Part shown: one piece after another, positions 34,691-45,748 of the stretch | Numbering within the stretch: position 1 is the first letter of the stretch | Layout of the letters: each line of letters opens with the position of its first letter | Program-made: the position numbers and the translations under genes | Source: Punica granatum | Taxonomy: Eukaryota > Streptophyta > Magnoliopsida > Myrtales > Lythraceae | DNA length: 64,000 bases | Assembly: GCF_007655135.1 (NCBI RefSeq) | Contig: NC_045130.1 | Location: 10,044,001-10,108,000, forward strand | Reading direction: 5' to 3' | Notes under the pieces: generated by a model | What the model was told of the DNA's origin: nothing | The model's database searches: none | What the model saw: the letters and a program-made list of their open reading frames with translations, nothing else

Positions 34691-36028
34691 AGCTTAATTA
34701 TTAGTTCCCAAAGATTTTTTTTTCTGTTATAAGGGAGGCCAATGAGTTTAGTATATTAAAATAGAAATCCTAAATATCTAATAAAGAGATACTGGTGGTC
34801 TCATTGGGTATCGAACATGAGATCTCTTGATTACCAGCTGAGAGATGCGCCATTACACTATGCCCTCTGTTGGTTCTTCCCAAAGATCTTTTGTTTGCAT
34901 CTGCTTGAGTTCGTTGGCCTCGTTGTACATGCTCTTTGAGATTAAACGGTGGGTATCAAATTATGTTAACTCCAATTGCATTCAATACGTCTTATAACTA
35001 AGAATTGGTCATACTGAAAAATGGGGTTTGCCAGTGACATCACCCTCTGTTTGGGAAGAAAAGTTCTCGATTTGAACGGAGGGCTTGGAGGATATTGATC
35101 GAAGTTATCCTTCTAAATTCTCTCCCTCCCGTTTCCCACGCATCCTTTTTCCTCCAATTAAGGTAGTGATGCTGCATATCTTTTGCGCTCACGAGCAATA
35201 AAAAAGTTCCGTACCATTTAAATTACAATATTCATTTTTTCATTAAATATTCACCTAAGTAAAAAAATGGATGTAATGCAGTAGCACATATAATTCTAGA
35301 TTTCATTATTATGGCTGAGCTATCCTTCTTCCTTTGTTAGTTTTTTATTTTCTTATGTTAAACTCATGTGTCTCCCTTTAAATGAAAGATATTCTCCTAA
35401 TTATTTAATTCAATTTAGTTAATAAATCAATTCCTGTGATTGTATAGTTAGACGTTGAAACGTTCAGCCACACAGTTATTACGCCAATAAATTCGTTAAA
35501 AAAAATCCCAGAGAGAACTTCCGTATGGCAGATTGCAGATGCAGCAGCAAAATATATGACATAATAATGTAAGAATTACACGGCAATATCATTTTCATTT
35601 TTGACAACTTAACTGTGATATATGCACGCACATACACGTACACATGTATATCTGGCGATTTTACAGATATGCATTTCTTGCTTGAAGAAGAGGACATTTT
35701 ACAAATAAAGGGTTAACTTATTATTTTCAGTGTGCACCACTTGGTGCCGAAGCCTAATGAATCCTGACTAGTTTCTCATTGAGTTAGTCGACCCATTAAG
35801 AGTTAAAATTCTTCCAATGTTAATTTTCTTCATTCACAAGACTCGAATTGGAAACCTTATCTAAGGAGAAATATGATTTAAGGAGAACAAGTGTCAAATC
35901 ACTTAAACCAACTCATACTTTTAGTAAAGTTTAATTTATTTGTTAACATGAACGATAATATAAAAAAAAGAATGAAAATTCCAATCAAATTATTAAAGCT
36001 ATCAACTTGAAATCATGAGCTTTTAGGT
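34691..36028. other. Intergenic sequence with dispersed repeats
   Basis: A short segment at 34740-34870 (gtatcgaacatgagatctcttgatt...) looks like a low-copy dispersed repeat. A SINE-like copy lies at 35725-35912. No gene is supported. Confidence 0.4.
35725..35912 (-). repeat. SINE-like repeat, copy a
   Basis: On the minus strand it starts near GAGTTGGTTTAAGTG, resembling an RNA polymerase III A box, then a stretch like a B box with GAGTCTTGTGAAT. It continues with the conserved acccattaagagttaaaa (plus-strand sense). Related copies occur near 24.65, 39.25, 41.7 and 43.15 kb. Confidence 0.45.
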
Positions 36029-36033
36029 TTAAT

Positions 36034-36488
36034 TGTAAGAAAACAAAGCACGTGCGCAACGAAATTTTTAAAATTGGTAAATCCAAGTTTTTATCGCATG
36101 CTCGATTTTAATAGAAAACTCGAGATCGTATCTCGACATGGAATATCACCTTCTAAAGAATAGACAATGAGATATATTGAATCCACAAGTAAAGTTACTA
36201 CCTTTGTACTTACTCTTGTCGGATTCGGTTTGTTTTGTTCGATCAATGGAACTGTCCAATCGTTCGGTCTCTAGCTCATTCACACGAACATGTCACCACC
36301 AAGGATAGTTTTCTCTCGATCTGTCCACTCCGATCTAGGTCATCAACTTGAGCGAAATTGTCACGGAAGAAGAAGACCGCATCAAGGTAGTCTCGGACAA
36401 CACCAATTCACCAAGCCAAGGCCGGGATGGCCTCCGATCGGTGAAGCTAAGTGTGCGGCTGAGCTTGGAGGTCTTGCCCGAGCCTCTC

Positions 36489-36575
<87 letters not shown>

Positions 36576-38005
36576 TTTCGGGTCTTGAGAATAAAAGGCA
36601 CACTTAGGGTTAATCGTAAGACACCATATCTATACATAGATTCTTAGATTTACCCTAAGGATCCCATTGTAATTATTAATTAATCTATATTAACTAACTA
36701 ATAGTCCTTGCACTTTACGTCAACTAATGACTTGCCCTCCAAGCAAGAAAGAAAGATCACTTTTGTCCTTGACACAAGTTTCCACTTATAGATAATTGAT
36801 TTATAGAAACTTTCTAAATAAAGGAACTCTCATATTTCCTTAATTAGATTTATCTTGATGTCAGATTCGGCTTCGGGATGGGCTAGTACCCCTACAACCA
36901 TATTGCAAGCCTCATCCAATAATTGATTCCTAATTAACTTCCTTAATCAAAATTAATTATTTTCTCAGCTTAAACACGCTCAATGTGTGTGACTAACTCG
37001 GTTCATCATCAGGTGACAACGGGATTATAATATCAACTCGTTTGACATTATTGGAAACTCTTTCCGTAACTAAAAGTATAATTCCTAAAATCCCTCGGCT
37101 CCTAAAGTTCATGAGTAACGCATAGTAACATATCATGACAATACAAATAGTGAAAAATGTATAATTAAAATATTCTAATGAACATGTGACCGTATATGCC
37201 ATGCATCGAGCCTCTTCACTACAAGATTCCGATCTAGCCAATGCTATGATAAATGTCGAACCTTATAACCGACTATATGGATCTTCTGGTTTCATTCTTG
37301 GATCTGTAGCACTTAAACAAAAACTATTTTCTATTCAAGTCTATCTACCATGACCGATGATTTCTTGATTTAGAATAAAACTCTTATCCATAGGACCTTT
37401 TCTTTATTTACTCAGGTTAGTGAATCTCGTCTTGATCAGACAACTACCTCCAAGTATAACTAACTAGGACCACGATCTGTCAAATACTCATGCTAAGCAC
37501 AAATACATTAGCAGTAGCAAATCCTAATTATTCATACATGAGATAGCATTCTATTTCAGCTCTAAGGACTATATGTATTAATACGATCTAGATAATATTC
37601 ATTGACATAAGTAAATTACCGTGTGAATATTTTCTAAGCGTCACGTTCGACTACTTATCATATTAGCACCAACATGTTTGTCCTGACAACGGTTGCCAGA
37701 TAGCAAAGGAATCACTATTCCATCTTCATTAGTATCTATATACTATTCATGGGTACAGACAGATGTAACGATCTATCCGGAGAAATAATGCTCGATTAAG
37801 TCTCCTACGATCGTGAACAGTTTAAATATATTCTTACCAAATTACTCCTTCACTCATATTCTTAACTCTTTAAGAATGAAACATTCAAAATATTTTAAGG
37901 ACTTTATTCGAATAAATAGAAACAATATAAATAATTGAATAAACTTCATTGTCATAAAAAGAATTATCCGAATACATAGACTGGCTCTAGGGCACATCAC
38001 TAACA
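36034..38005 (-). mobile_element. Solo LTR of a Copia-type element, TSD TTAAT
   Basis: 1972 bp from TGTAAGAAAAC to CACATCACTAACA, with TTAAT on both sides (36029-36033 and 38006-38010). Read on minus it begins TGTTAGTGATGTGCCCTAGA, similar in style to the first Copia LTR (TGTTGGGAATTGGTGTATGC). There is no internal domain, so this is a solo LTR left by LTR-LTR recombination. It contains the long (TC)n tract. Confidence 0.6.
36490..36572 (+). repeat. (TC)n microsatellite
   Basis: About 80 bp of nearly uninterrupted CT repeat inside the solo LTR. Open frames that include it (poly Ser-Leu or Arg-Glu) are artefacts. Confidence 0.95.
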
Positions 38006-38010
38006 TTAAT

Positions 38011-39390
38011 TCTAATCCATTTGATTTCCTATTCATCATATAGTGTATATATATATATATATATATATGTCGCTTTTTTAACAACAAATTCAATAGGTGT
38101 CCATGATAACAAAATAAGAAAAAGGAGAAAGAATTGAAAAACCGATCCTATGCTTCTCGACATATAAAGAGAATATCCATGTCGCTAAAAGAAATCTTTT
38201 GATTTGGCCTACCTGCGAGGTGTTGGGTCTTTCGTCTTCTCGTTCACAAGAGTAGAATGATAATGAAATGTACAATTTTCCAGCCTAAATAAATGGACTT
38301 TTCTTTTTCGGTGGAAGTGGACTTTTTAATAAACAAATTGTGGAAGTAACCTCTTGTGCGTGTGTGCGTGTGTGTATGAGAAAAAAAAATTGTACTAAAT
38401 GCGAGAGGAATAAATCAAGAGATTTTCCAATACTTTATGCTCTGCAAATTTTTGCAAAATGGAATATATTAATCTGAAATGAATAAGAATATATGGGTAT
38501 ATTATTGTGATTTTTATTTTTGGGATAAGTAATCCATGTGGTTTCATTTGTAATTACTATTTAACGAATTATTGGATAAAAAGGGCATATATATTACAGA
38601 TGTTATAGTTGGACATGGCTCAGAAAGCCATGGAGAAAATCAGGCCATAGTATGCTTGTTCGGAGAGTGTCGCAACTTCGATCGGCATCCTTTCCTGGTA
38701 AAATCATTAAAATCCAATTTCAACATACAACAGACACACCGCGGCCATTAGAGAGATAAACATGCCACACAAAAAGGTGGATTAATCTACTGGCTGTCGT
38801 CTTAGGGTATGAATATCTAGGTGCAATATCAGCCTATCCATAAAACCAGAATATAACAATTAGGCAAGTCTGTATTGTTACCTTCGTCAATAAATTTAAG
38901 GCGATGGAAATCTAACAATTATTTCAAGATCAGTGGTTACCTTTGGCTGAGGGTATAAAAGATCCACTGGCTCGTCATGATAGCCTTTGAACATTCAGCT
39001 TTGTATATGTGTGCAAAGAATTAGAAGTTAGAACGTTCAACTCTTTAAATTACCCTTTTAAAATTATTGGGGAAACAAAAACAAAGAAAAGATAGAAGAA
39101 CAAGAAAAATATCCATGACATGAAGGTGTTTCTTTTTTGGATGCAAAATATCCATGAATGATTTTCGGTGTGTACCATAATATCCGAAAACTCTTAGGGT
39201 TTCAATTAATCTAGTTCGAGCTGGATCGACCCATTAAGGGATTAAAGTTCTTCCAGCATAGATTTTTTCCATTCGCAAGACTGAAATTCGATAAATTGCT
39301 TAAGGGAAATAAGCGCCGAACCACTTGAACCAACAAATGTTGGTAATATCCACGAATTAGTCCACATGCACGTAGTTACGCCAAAGTTTT
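38011..39390. other. Intergenic region upstream of second PR-1 gene
   Basis: (AT)n at about 38045-38069, otherwise no gene. A SINE-like copy lies at 39165-39342, within 150 bp of the PR-1 start codon. Confidence 0.5.
39165..39342 (-). repeat. SINE-like repeat, copy b
   Basis: Minus-strand start GGTTCAAGTGGTTCGGCGCTT resembles a tRNA-derived A box and is followed by cttaagcaatttat. The family-wide acccattaagggattaaag (plus sense) is present. It lies immediately upstream of a PR-1 TATA box. Confidence 0.5.
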
Positions 39391-39393
39391 TTC

Positions 39394-39401
39394 TATAAAT
39401 A
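39394..39401 (+). promoter_or_regulatory. TATA box of second PR-1 gene
   Basis: TATAAATA 84 bp before the ATG at 39478. Confidence 0.75.
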
Positions 39402-39477
39402 CCCCCAGCCCTATGCCTAGCTCTTCGCCACTTCCCCTCTTTAATCTCGACCCTCTATATTACACAATATCATAAGC

Positions 39478-39963
39478 ATGGGCATCAAGATCACCTCGCT
39501 GTTTCTTATATCTCTCATGACCCTAACCCTAGCCCGGCTCTCCCTTTGCCAAGACTCGCCCCAGGACTTCGTTAATGCCCACAATGCAGCTCGAGCTCAG
39601 GTGGGTGTGGACCCGATTTCATGGAATGAGACGGTAGCTGCCTATGCCCACGACTATGCTAGCAAGCGATCTGAAGACTGCAATCTGGTCCACTCTGGCG
39701 GGTCCTATGGGGAAAACCTGGCTTGGAGTAGCGCCGACTTGTCGGGTACTGATGCGGTGAACATGTGGGTTGCGGAGAAGAACGACTATGACTACAACTC
39801 TAACACATGTGCTGATGGTAAGATGTGCGGGCACTATACCCAGGTGGTCTGGCGCAACTCGGTTCACCTTGGGTGTGCGAAGGTCCAGTGCAGCACCGGA
39901 GGCACATTTATCAGTTGCAACTACGACCCTCCGGGCAACTTCAATGGGCAACGACCTTATTAA
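39478..39963 (+). CDS. PR1: Pathogenesis-related protein 1 (CAP domain), 161 aa
   Basis: A secreted, intronless PR-1. The signal peptide is about residues 1-24, with likely cleavage before QDSPQDF. Catalytic-type CAP residues are H72 (VHS), E79 (GEN), E100 and H119 (GHYTQVVW). Six cysteines are in place (68, 111, 117, 133, 138, 147). The C-terminus CNYD plus [11 protein letters not shown] (151-161) matches the CAPE precursor pattern, from which a defence-signalling peptide is released in tomato. N50 is in an NET sequon. The ATG at 39478 is the first of the frame and is followed directly by the signal peptide. Of the three copies this has the most canonical CAPE junction. Confidence 0.96.
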   Translation: MGIKITSLFLISLMTLTLARLSLCQDSPQDFVNAHNAARAQVGVDPISWNETVAAYAHDYASKRSEDCNLVHSGGSYGENLAWSSADLSGTDAVNMWVAEKNDYDYNSNTCADGKMCGHYTQVVWRNSVHLGCAKVQCSTGGTFISCNYDPPGNFNGQRPY

Positions 39964-41611
39964 TCTCACCCACTTGGCCTCAGTATTGTAGACCTATACG
40001 ATGCTGAATCTCGGGTACCTCATATCCATGATAAAAAATTTAAATAAGGTGGTTCGTTCCTACATCGGATATGTCGTGGTTCAATAGACCATGTCAACAA
40101 ATCAAAATTAGTTATATGATACCGCATATGTTATCAAATGTCACCTGAGCACAATATATATTACCATCTTCTTCTTCCCAAGCGATGAAAGAAAATGAAC
40201 TTAATGAATATTTATTCCAGTACGTTTCGCATCGATGATTGAACATTACTATCCAATTAGGAAATTAATTATGCCAATTAGAGAGATCGGAATGTTAACA
40301 CTGACTTTCAATCTCTCGCCGGGTCAAATCGTTTTATTAGGGTCATTGTTAATCATTTTTTGTCGAGTGGTCAACATAATATAAAAGAGTTACACTTATC
40401 CACCCGAAGTTTCCGTTCTTCACGATATTACTTTTCCACGCAGTAAAATAATCCTTGTTGCATATAATTATTGACGAGAGAGTTTCTCGTATGTTTGATT
40501 CTCATTATATGTGAAATTTTCAGGGAGCAGCGTGTCTCTTTTATTTTTTTTCTATTATAATGAAATAAAAATTCTAATAATTAATATAAGGGCACGGTAC
40601 TCCAACCACAAGAATCGTACTTGCAATCTTTTAGTTGATGGATCAGGGCATGCGCCGTTGCACTATATTTCTTTTTCAGTTTGTTGCTCATTTATATTAT
40701 ATGAGATTATCCAATCGGCTACGGCAGTATGTATGGTGATTGTCTTGCTCTTGTGTCTATTATCATAAAGTTTATTAACATACGTCCATGGCATGGAAAA
40801 ATTAACTTTGTAGTATAATATATATTTTTATGTATATTATTATCTACATTTCAAAAGTCGATACACTGTTCGTCTTTGGTGGATCTTCCTCACAACTAAG
40901 AATGTTCTGATTATAAGTTATTTATCGTTCATCTTTTTTTTTTAATAATTAAGTAATTAAGTTTTCATCCTCTGACTTTTATAGTTTGTGTTGGTTCTTT
41001 TTATGAATCCTTTTTTGTTTTTTGTGATGGTCCCAGACTATATGTATATATTCCTAGTCCATTCTGCTATTAAGTACTCTTCACCCTCATGTCTCTCTTG
41101 TTTGCAGCTAGTCATGTCTAAATTGCCAACAGATGATGGGTTGTTCATCTCTGTGGTAAATGTATTTTTCAAAATATAAATATACATATATATAAATATA
41201 TATTTCTTGTGAAATCACGAGTATTCTTACCTTATTGGCTGAGACTAATTGGAAATTGAATCACGTGTGTGATTGTGTGAAATTTGAAAATTCAAATTGG
41301 GCTGAAAAAGAAAAAGGAAAAACAATGAAAAATCAAAACTTGCATTTTTTTTTGGTAGAAATGTTGATTCTACCAAGTTTGGCGAGAGCGTAATCTCCGA
41401 AACTTTCAAAAGAAGGCAAGTTCGATTTCTTTCCTTTTGCAGCAAATATTAGGCCTTGTGAAGTTGAAAGTAAGATCTAAATTTAGAGGCAAACTTGAGA
41501 CTTCTCTAACTGCTAGATTCGTTGAGTTCTGATGCACATGTAGTTTTCAATGGTTACACTGAATAAAATTATCCAGTACATATCTTCTTCTTTTTTTTCA
41601 GTATGTACGCC

Positions 41612-41762
41612 ATGGAATCTGAAAACCCAATAAACCCCAACTAATTTTGTTCGAATCCACCAATGGGTGAAGCTCTTCCAATGTTTTTCTATTTATAAAA
41701 CTTGAACCTAAGACCTTTATTTAAGAGGAACAAATACCGAATTGTTAGAACCAACTCTCGTT
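41612..41762 (-). repeat. SINE-like repeat, copy c
   Basis: Minus strand carries GAGAGTTGGTTCTAACAATTC and later TCTTAGGTTCAAGTTTT, which resembles a B box. Related to copies a, b and d. Confidence 0.45.
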
Positions 41763-43071
41763 GGTTTGTACATACACTTTGATTAATGAATGCTCTATCT
41801 ATCACTTATTAAAAGAAATGTTAATTCTAACTTCCGTGCAAGCAAAAGTAATTAGGAAAATTTGGCTCCTGAGCATCACGTAATTTGCGGGGACTCTGGA
41901 AGGAGAGACTGGAGAGAGGAATAGTGGCGGCTAAACCACGACACTGACCTTGACTCCCTATTGAAAGGATGAAAGGGAAAACCCAATTCACGATGGCTAC
42001 GACTAATATTAGGACCAACGATTATTCTTATCCAAGTCGATGAATTTTTTTTTTATTTTTGGGATTTGGCCTCATGGACATGGTTAAATTGGCAATCGCC
42101 AATAAAAGTCACCAAGGTCCAACTCACATCGGGATCATGTCACAAGGATTCATCACTATAGATCCATTTAGATTAATAAACGTGAACGACCTGCTTTTTT
42201 AAGTCGATCGCGAAGAAGATGAATCATAGTCTAAATAACTGTGAGTAGAAGGAATTAATTCATTCTTATTGTATATTGAAGTATATATCTTTTGCCATCA
42301 GCTCAACGGGCCCCTTAATGTACCCCTTTTTTCACTTTCATTTGGTTTATGTAACGTAATTAGAGGTAAAATGGAATCATTTTGAGGTTAGTACAAGTCT
42401 AGATAATAAAAGTTGCATAAGAGAATTCAAATATTATCCGATTTAGCATGTTCCACAATAAGTTTCATTATTGTAAAACAATTTTCAGCTAAAAATTATT
42501 CCTCACGGGAATCGGATTAAGCATCCTTAATTATGCTTAGCTGAAGTCACGCATATGGTAGAACTTCACAATTACTTAGGACCATACTAGTCTTCCTTGC
42601 TGGGGCAGAATAAGGTCATTTCAATGTACACATATCAATTAAAATTTCTGACTTACTTATCAATTAAAGTTTGACTTACTTAGGTTTTCAAGATCAATGC
42701 TTTAAATAAATCGAAGATTCTACTAATTTTATCAATTCAAATATAAATAAACTGAAAAGTATCCTATAAGAAAGTTCTTTCTTTTCTCTTCTGAAGAGAT
42801 TGATTAGTAAAAATCAAACCCATAATCTTTTATTTCAGAAAGTCAATGAGTGTCTGCAAAACTCATTTTCAAACCGATCCATTTTCATTCCTCTGCCTCA
42901 TCAAGATTTCCGCCAAGGGCACATGCACACATTCGTGCACATTCAATGCATAGTGTCTCTTCAAAGCATGAGTGTGGTATGGACTAAAAAAAGAATGAAA
43001 GAAAGGAGATTAAATTTGTGGTGCAAAATACATACTCTTTAGATGACTTTTATATATCGTTACACCAATGT

Positions 43072-43232
43072 GAATTAGTTCAAGCGATTCAGTACCTTTT
43101 TCTTTTTCTCTTAAATAAAGTCAAAACTTCGAGTTTTGTGAATATATAATATCTATTATTCAGAGAGTTTTACTCCTTAATGGCTCAAATTGAATTAGTT
43201 GCGGGATCCATTGGGTTTCGGATATTAAGGCG
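43072..43232 (+). repeat. SINE-like repeat, copy d (opposite orientation)
   Basis: Plus strand carries gaattagttcaagcgattcag, then cttcgagttttgtgaat (B-box-like) and a gcggg...ttgggtttcggatatt end. It matches the reverse complements of the other copies. Confidence 0.45.
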
Positions 43233-43455
43233 CACACAAAAAAAGCTTTTACATATTGTGCATGTTCTTTTTTTTTTTGGCGGGGGGTGGAAGAGGGGAA
43301 TAAGGGACATTCCAAAGATCAATAATGAACCTGATCAGTAGACTATCGACTACTTGCTAATTTCTCTAATTTCAATCACTTGAGCCCTAATTAACTTGGA
43401 ATTGGAAGCAAAGTTGCATGTCCAAAGGGCACGCATTTGAGCCGTAAGAGCCCTC

Positions 43456-43462
43456 TATAAAT
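43456..43462 (+). promoter_or_regulatory. TATA box of third PR-1 gene
   Basis: TATAAAT 75 bp before the ATG at 43531. Confidence 0.75.
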
Positions 43463-43530
43463 CTCCTTGTCCCAACCGTAACTCCTCATCAGTCAAAAAT
43501 CGTACATTTTCTAAACCCTAGAAACCCAAG

Positions 43531-44019
43531 ATGGCCTTTAACATCTCACAGATTCTTCTGACAGTGATGTACTCATCTCTCCTAGTACTTCCGTTCTCCT
43601 ATGCCCAAAACTCGCAAGCAGACTTCCTGAATGGTCATAACAACGCTCGGAAACTAGTCAAGGTGGCGAACGTGACCTGGGACAACACCGTGGCAGCCTA
43701 TGCCCTCAACTATGCCAACCAGAGGGTCGGGGACTGCAGTCTGACGCACTCGAAGGGGCCCTACGGAGAGAACCTTGCCAAGGGCACCGGCTCATTCAGC
43801 GGGGCTGCCGCAGTCAATTTGTGGGTGGCGGAGAAGCAGTACTATGATTACAATTCCAATTCTTGCATTGGTGGTAAAGAGTGCAAGCACTACACCCAGG
43901 TGGTCTGGTATGACTCGCTCCACATTGGGTGTGCCAGGGTGCAGTGTAATAACGGGTGGTGGTTTGTCACATGCAATTACGACGGTCCAGGCAACTGGGT
44001 TGGCGAGTGGCCTTACTAA
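43531..44019 (+). CDS. PR1: Pathogenesis-related protein 1 (CAP domain), 162 aa
   Basis: A secreted, intronless PR-1 paralogue in tandem with the previous two. The signal peptide is about residues 1-25 (YA before QNSQADF). CAP residues H73 (THS), E80 (GEN), E101 and H120 (KHYTQVVW) are present, and all six cysteines are conserved. N47 is in an NVT sequon. The C-terminus is CNYD followed by [11 protein letters not shown] (152-162). The first proline and the arginine before the final PY are changed relative to the other copies, so the CAPE-like peptide is divergent. The ATG at 43531 follows an AAG context and opens the signal peptide. Confidence 0.96.
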   Translation: MAFNISQILLTVMYSSLLVLPFSYAQNSQADFLNGHNNARKLVKVANVTWDNTVAAYALNYANQRVGDCSLTHSKGPYGENLAKGTGSFSGAAAVNLWVAEKQYYDYNSNSCIGGKECKHYTQVVWYDSLHIGCARVQCNNGWWFVTCNYDGPGNWVGEWPY

Positions 44020-44657
44020 GGAAATTTAATAAAGACTAATTGAATTGATCACGTAACGAGATCATTCAAGAATTGAAATCTATTTAATATTTCAGTTCAA
44101 TGATAAATATATAAAATAAATAATAAAATAAACATAAGGATGCATGCTCTCACCTATATATGCGAGAATTCTCTAGGCACCTTGTGCATGATCTTGTATT
44201 CTGTTTCTTGGTTTGCTAGTTGTACAATTTATATATATATATTAATGAACTCGTATGGATGGAGTGATACGCTTATAACTTCGTCTTTATTTGCTTATAT
44301 TCTCTAAATTTTGCTCCACATCTTCCATTTTTCTTCTAATTTTCCTCTTTCTAAAACAATTGAATTATTTAGAAAAATTCGTGAATATAAATAGGTAGAG
44401 CGGAGAAAGAGATATATAGTACAATGATATATGCCTTCTTTTGAAATTAATATGCTCTATGTTCGATTCTCACTAATAGGACCATTCGTACTCACTTACT
44501 TCTCCTTTTCTATCCCTATACTTAATCAGTGCTTCCCTTATAACATGAAAAACTATCATAGGAGTCTCAATTAGCAAAATCACATTTTGGTTTATTCCAT
44601 GTAAGACCGAAGAAAGGATTGCAAACTCCTCGTCCCGAAACTTAATTGTGTGACCCG

Positions 44658-44691
<34 letters not shown>

Positions 44692-45240
44692 AAGTCTACT
44701 AAATCAATCTACGATACATTGCATACCTGTCACTTTTAATTTTTCTCTCGATTTAGAGTTACTAATTTAAAAAGGGAAATCGCCTCCTTTTGAGCCTTAA
44801 TACATGCTAACCAAGTGCATGAATCACAGAATTGTAATTTCATCAACACATATCACAGAATTGTAATTTCATTAGAGCATTCAGGCATTGCTCTGCTTCT
44901 ACCGTTACGGTAGAAAGCGAGAAACCACATAATTCTCCAATCAAGGCATAAGCCACAATAGCTAGAACTCCATCAGTAATGAATTCTACGACAAATGTGG
45001 TCCTTTATATCGGTATACTCAAGCAAGCTCTTCCAGAATTTCTGGGCATTGCCAACTTAAATAGCCTGACACAACTCATAAGTAGTGGTTGCTTGATAGC
45101 CGCCTACCTTGGTTGTCATCCAGAGAGAGTGAGCCATTCATTGATCCTTTCGGATGGGTTCTTTTCACAATCGAGGTCTAAAAAACTAGCAGAACTCATA
45201 ATCGGCCTTAATGGGTTATCCCTTGGAGTAAACTCAGGCT
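44020..45240. other. Intergenic region with (TA)n and minus-strand coding-like relics
   Basis: (TA)n at about 44657-44689. At about 44900-45000 the minus strand reads FVVEFITDGVLAIVAYALIG, and at about 45130-45210 MSSASFLDLDCEKNPSERI. Both are protein-like but unidentified, with stops between. They lie downstream of the minus-strand exon at 45.3 kb and may be its decayed 3' exons. Confidence 0.3.
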
Positions 45241-45269
45241 ATGGGGATAATTCAACTAGTATAATGCCC

Positions 45270-45640
45270 TGTTCGTGGTAAGAAGTTCATTGAAAGTCCT
45301 ATCATCAATGTTGATGTGTTCTTCTTCCACCAATCCTACGGATCTCTTGAGATCTTAAGCCAAATTAACTGAGGCACTTGCTGCCTTTTTCATTAGCAAC
45401 CCTTTTTGCTGTATCAAAGATTTATGGGGTTTTTGAATTCTGCCAATTTTTTTTCCAAATCGCTTTTATTAGAGATCTTATTGCACCCTTATCTTACTCT
45501 CCGTACTGGTTGTCATCCTGACATGATCTTTCTTCTTGTTTCACGTGTCTCGACATTTTTTTTCAAAATGCCATGGACACACTACTTTCAGATTCAAACA
45601 ATTCGTCATACTCATAAGGGGAGACAAATGATCCCCGAAT
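45270..45640 (-). pseudogene. Relic of unidentified exon paired with NAC, copy A
   Basis: Homologous to 53269-53600. It reads VGLVEEEHINIDDRTFNELL on the minus strand with an in-frame stop (RALY then stop) that the other copy lacks. Further upstream, at about 45560, MSRHVKQEERSCQDD is shared. The family is not recognised. No NAC exon 2 follows here. Confidence 0.45.
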
Positions 45641-45748
45641 CAGCATTCTTATAAATTTTGGATAGTGCAATGTAATGTTATATGCTATTGATCAAGATGC
45701 AAAAGAGAGACAACATGTTGAATTAACTTTTTAAGCTGAACTGTGCAG

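Larger units (their letters stand above)
39964..43455. other. Intergenic region between second and third PR-1 genes
   Basis: No supported gene in 3.5 kb. It contains dispersed repeat scraps (40545-40680, and SINE-like copies at 41612-41762 and 43072-43232). Short frames at 40511, 40988, 41827 and 42800 have no domains. Confidence 0.5.

Noticed and set aside
34740..34870. Possible tRNA gene around an accagctgagagatgcgcc stretch
   Set aside because: No cloverleaf could be drawn; it resembles a dispersed repeat.
36290..36647. Frames encoding poly Ser-Leu or Arg-Glu
   Set aside because: Produced by the (TC)n microsatellite.
39619..40007. Alternative-frame and antisense ORFs over the PR-1 gene
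   Set aside because: Shadows of the CAP coding frame, caused by its higher GC content.
25000..44000. Search for a CRISPR array or bacterial-type operon
   Set aside because: No regularly spaced direct repeats; the composition, introns and promoters are those of a plant nuclear genome.
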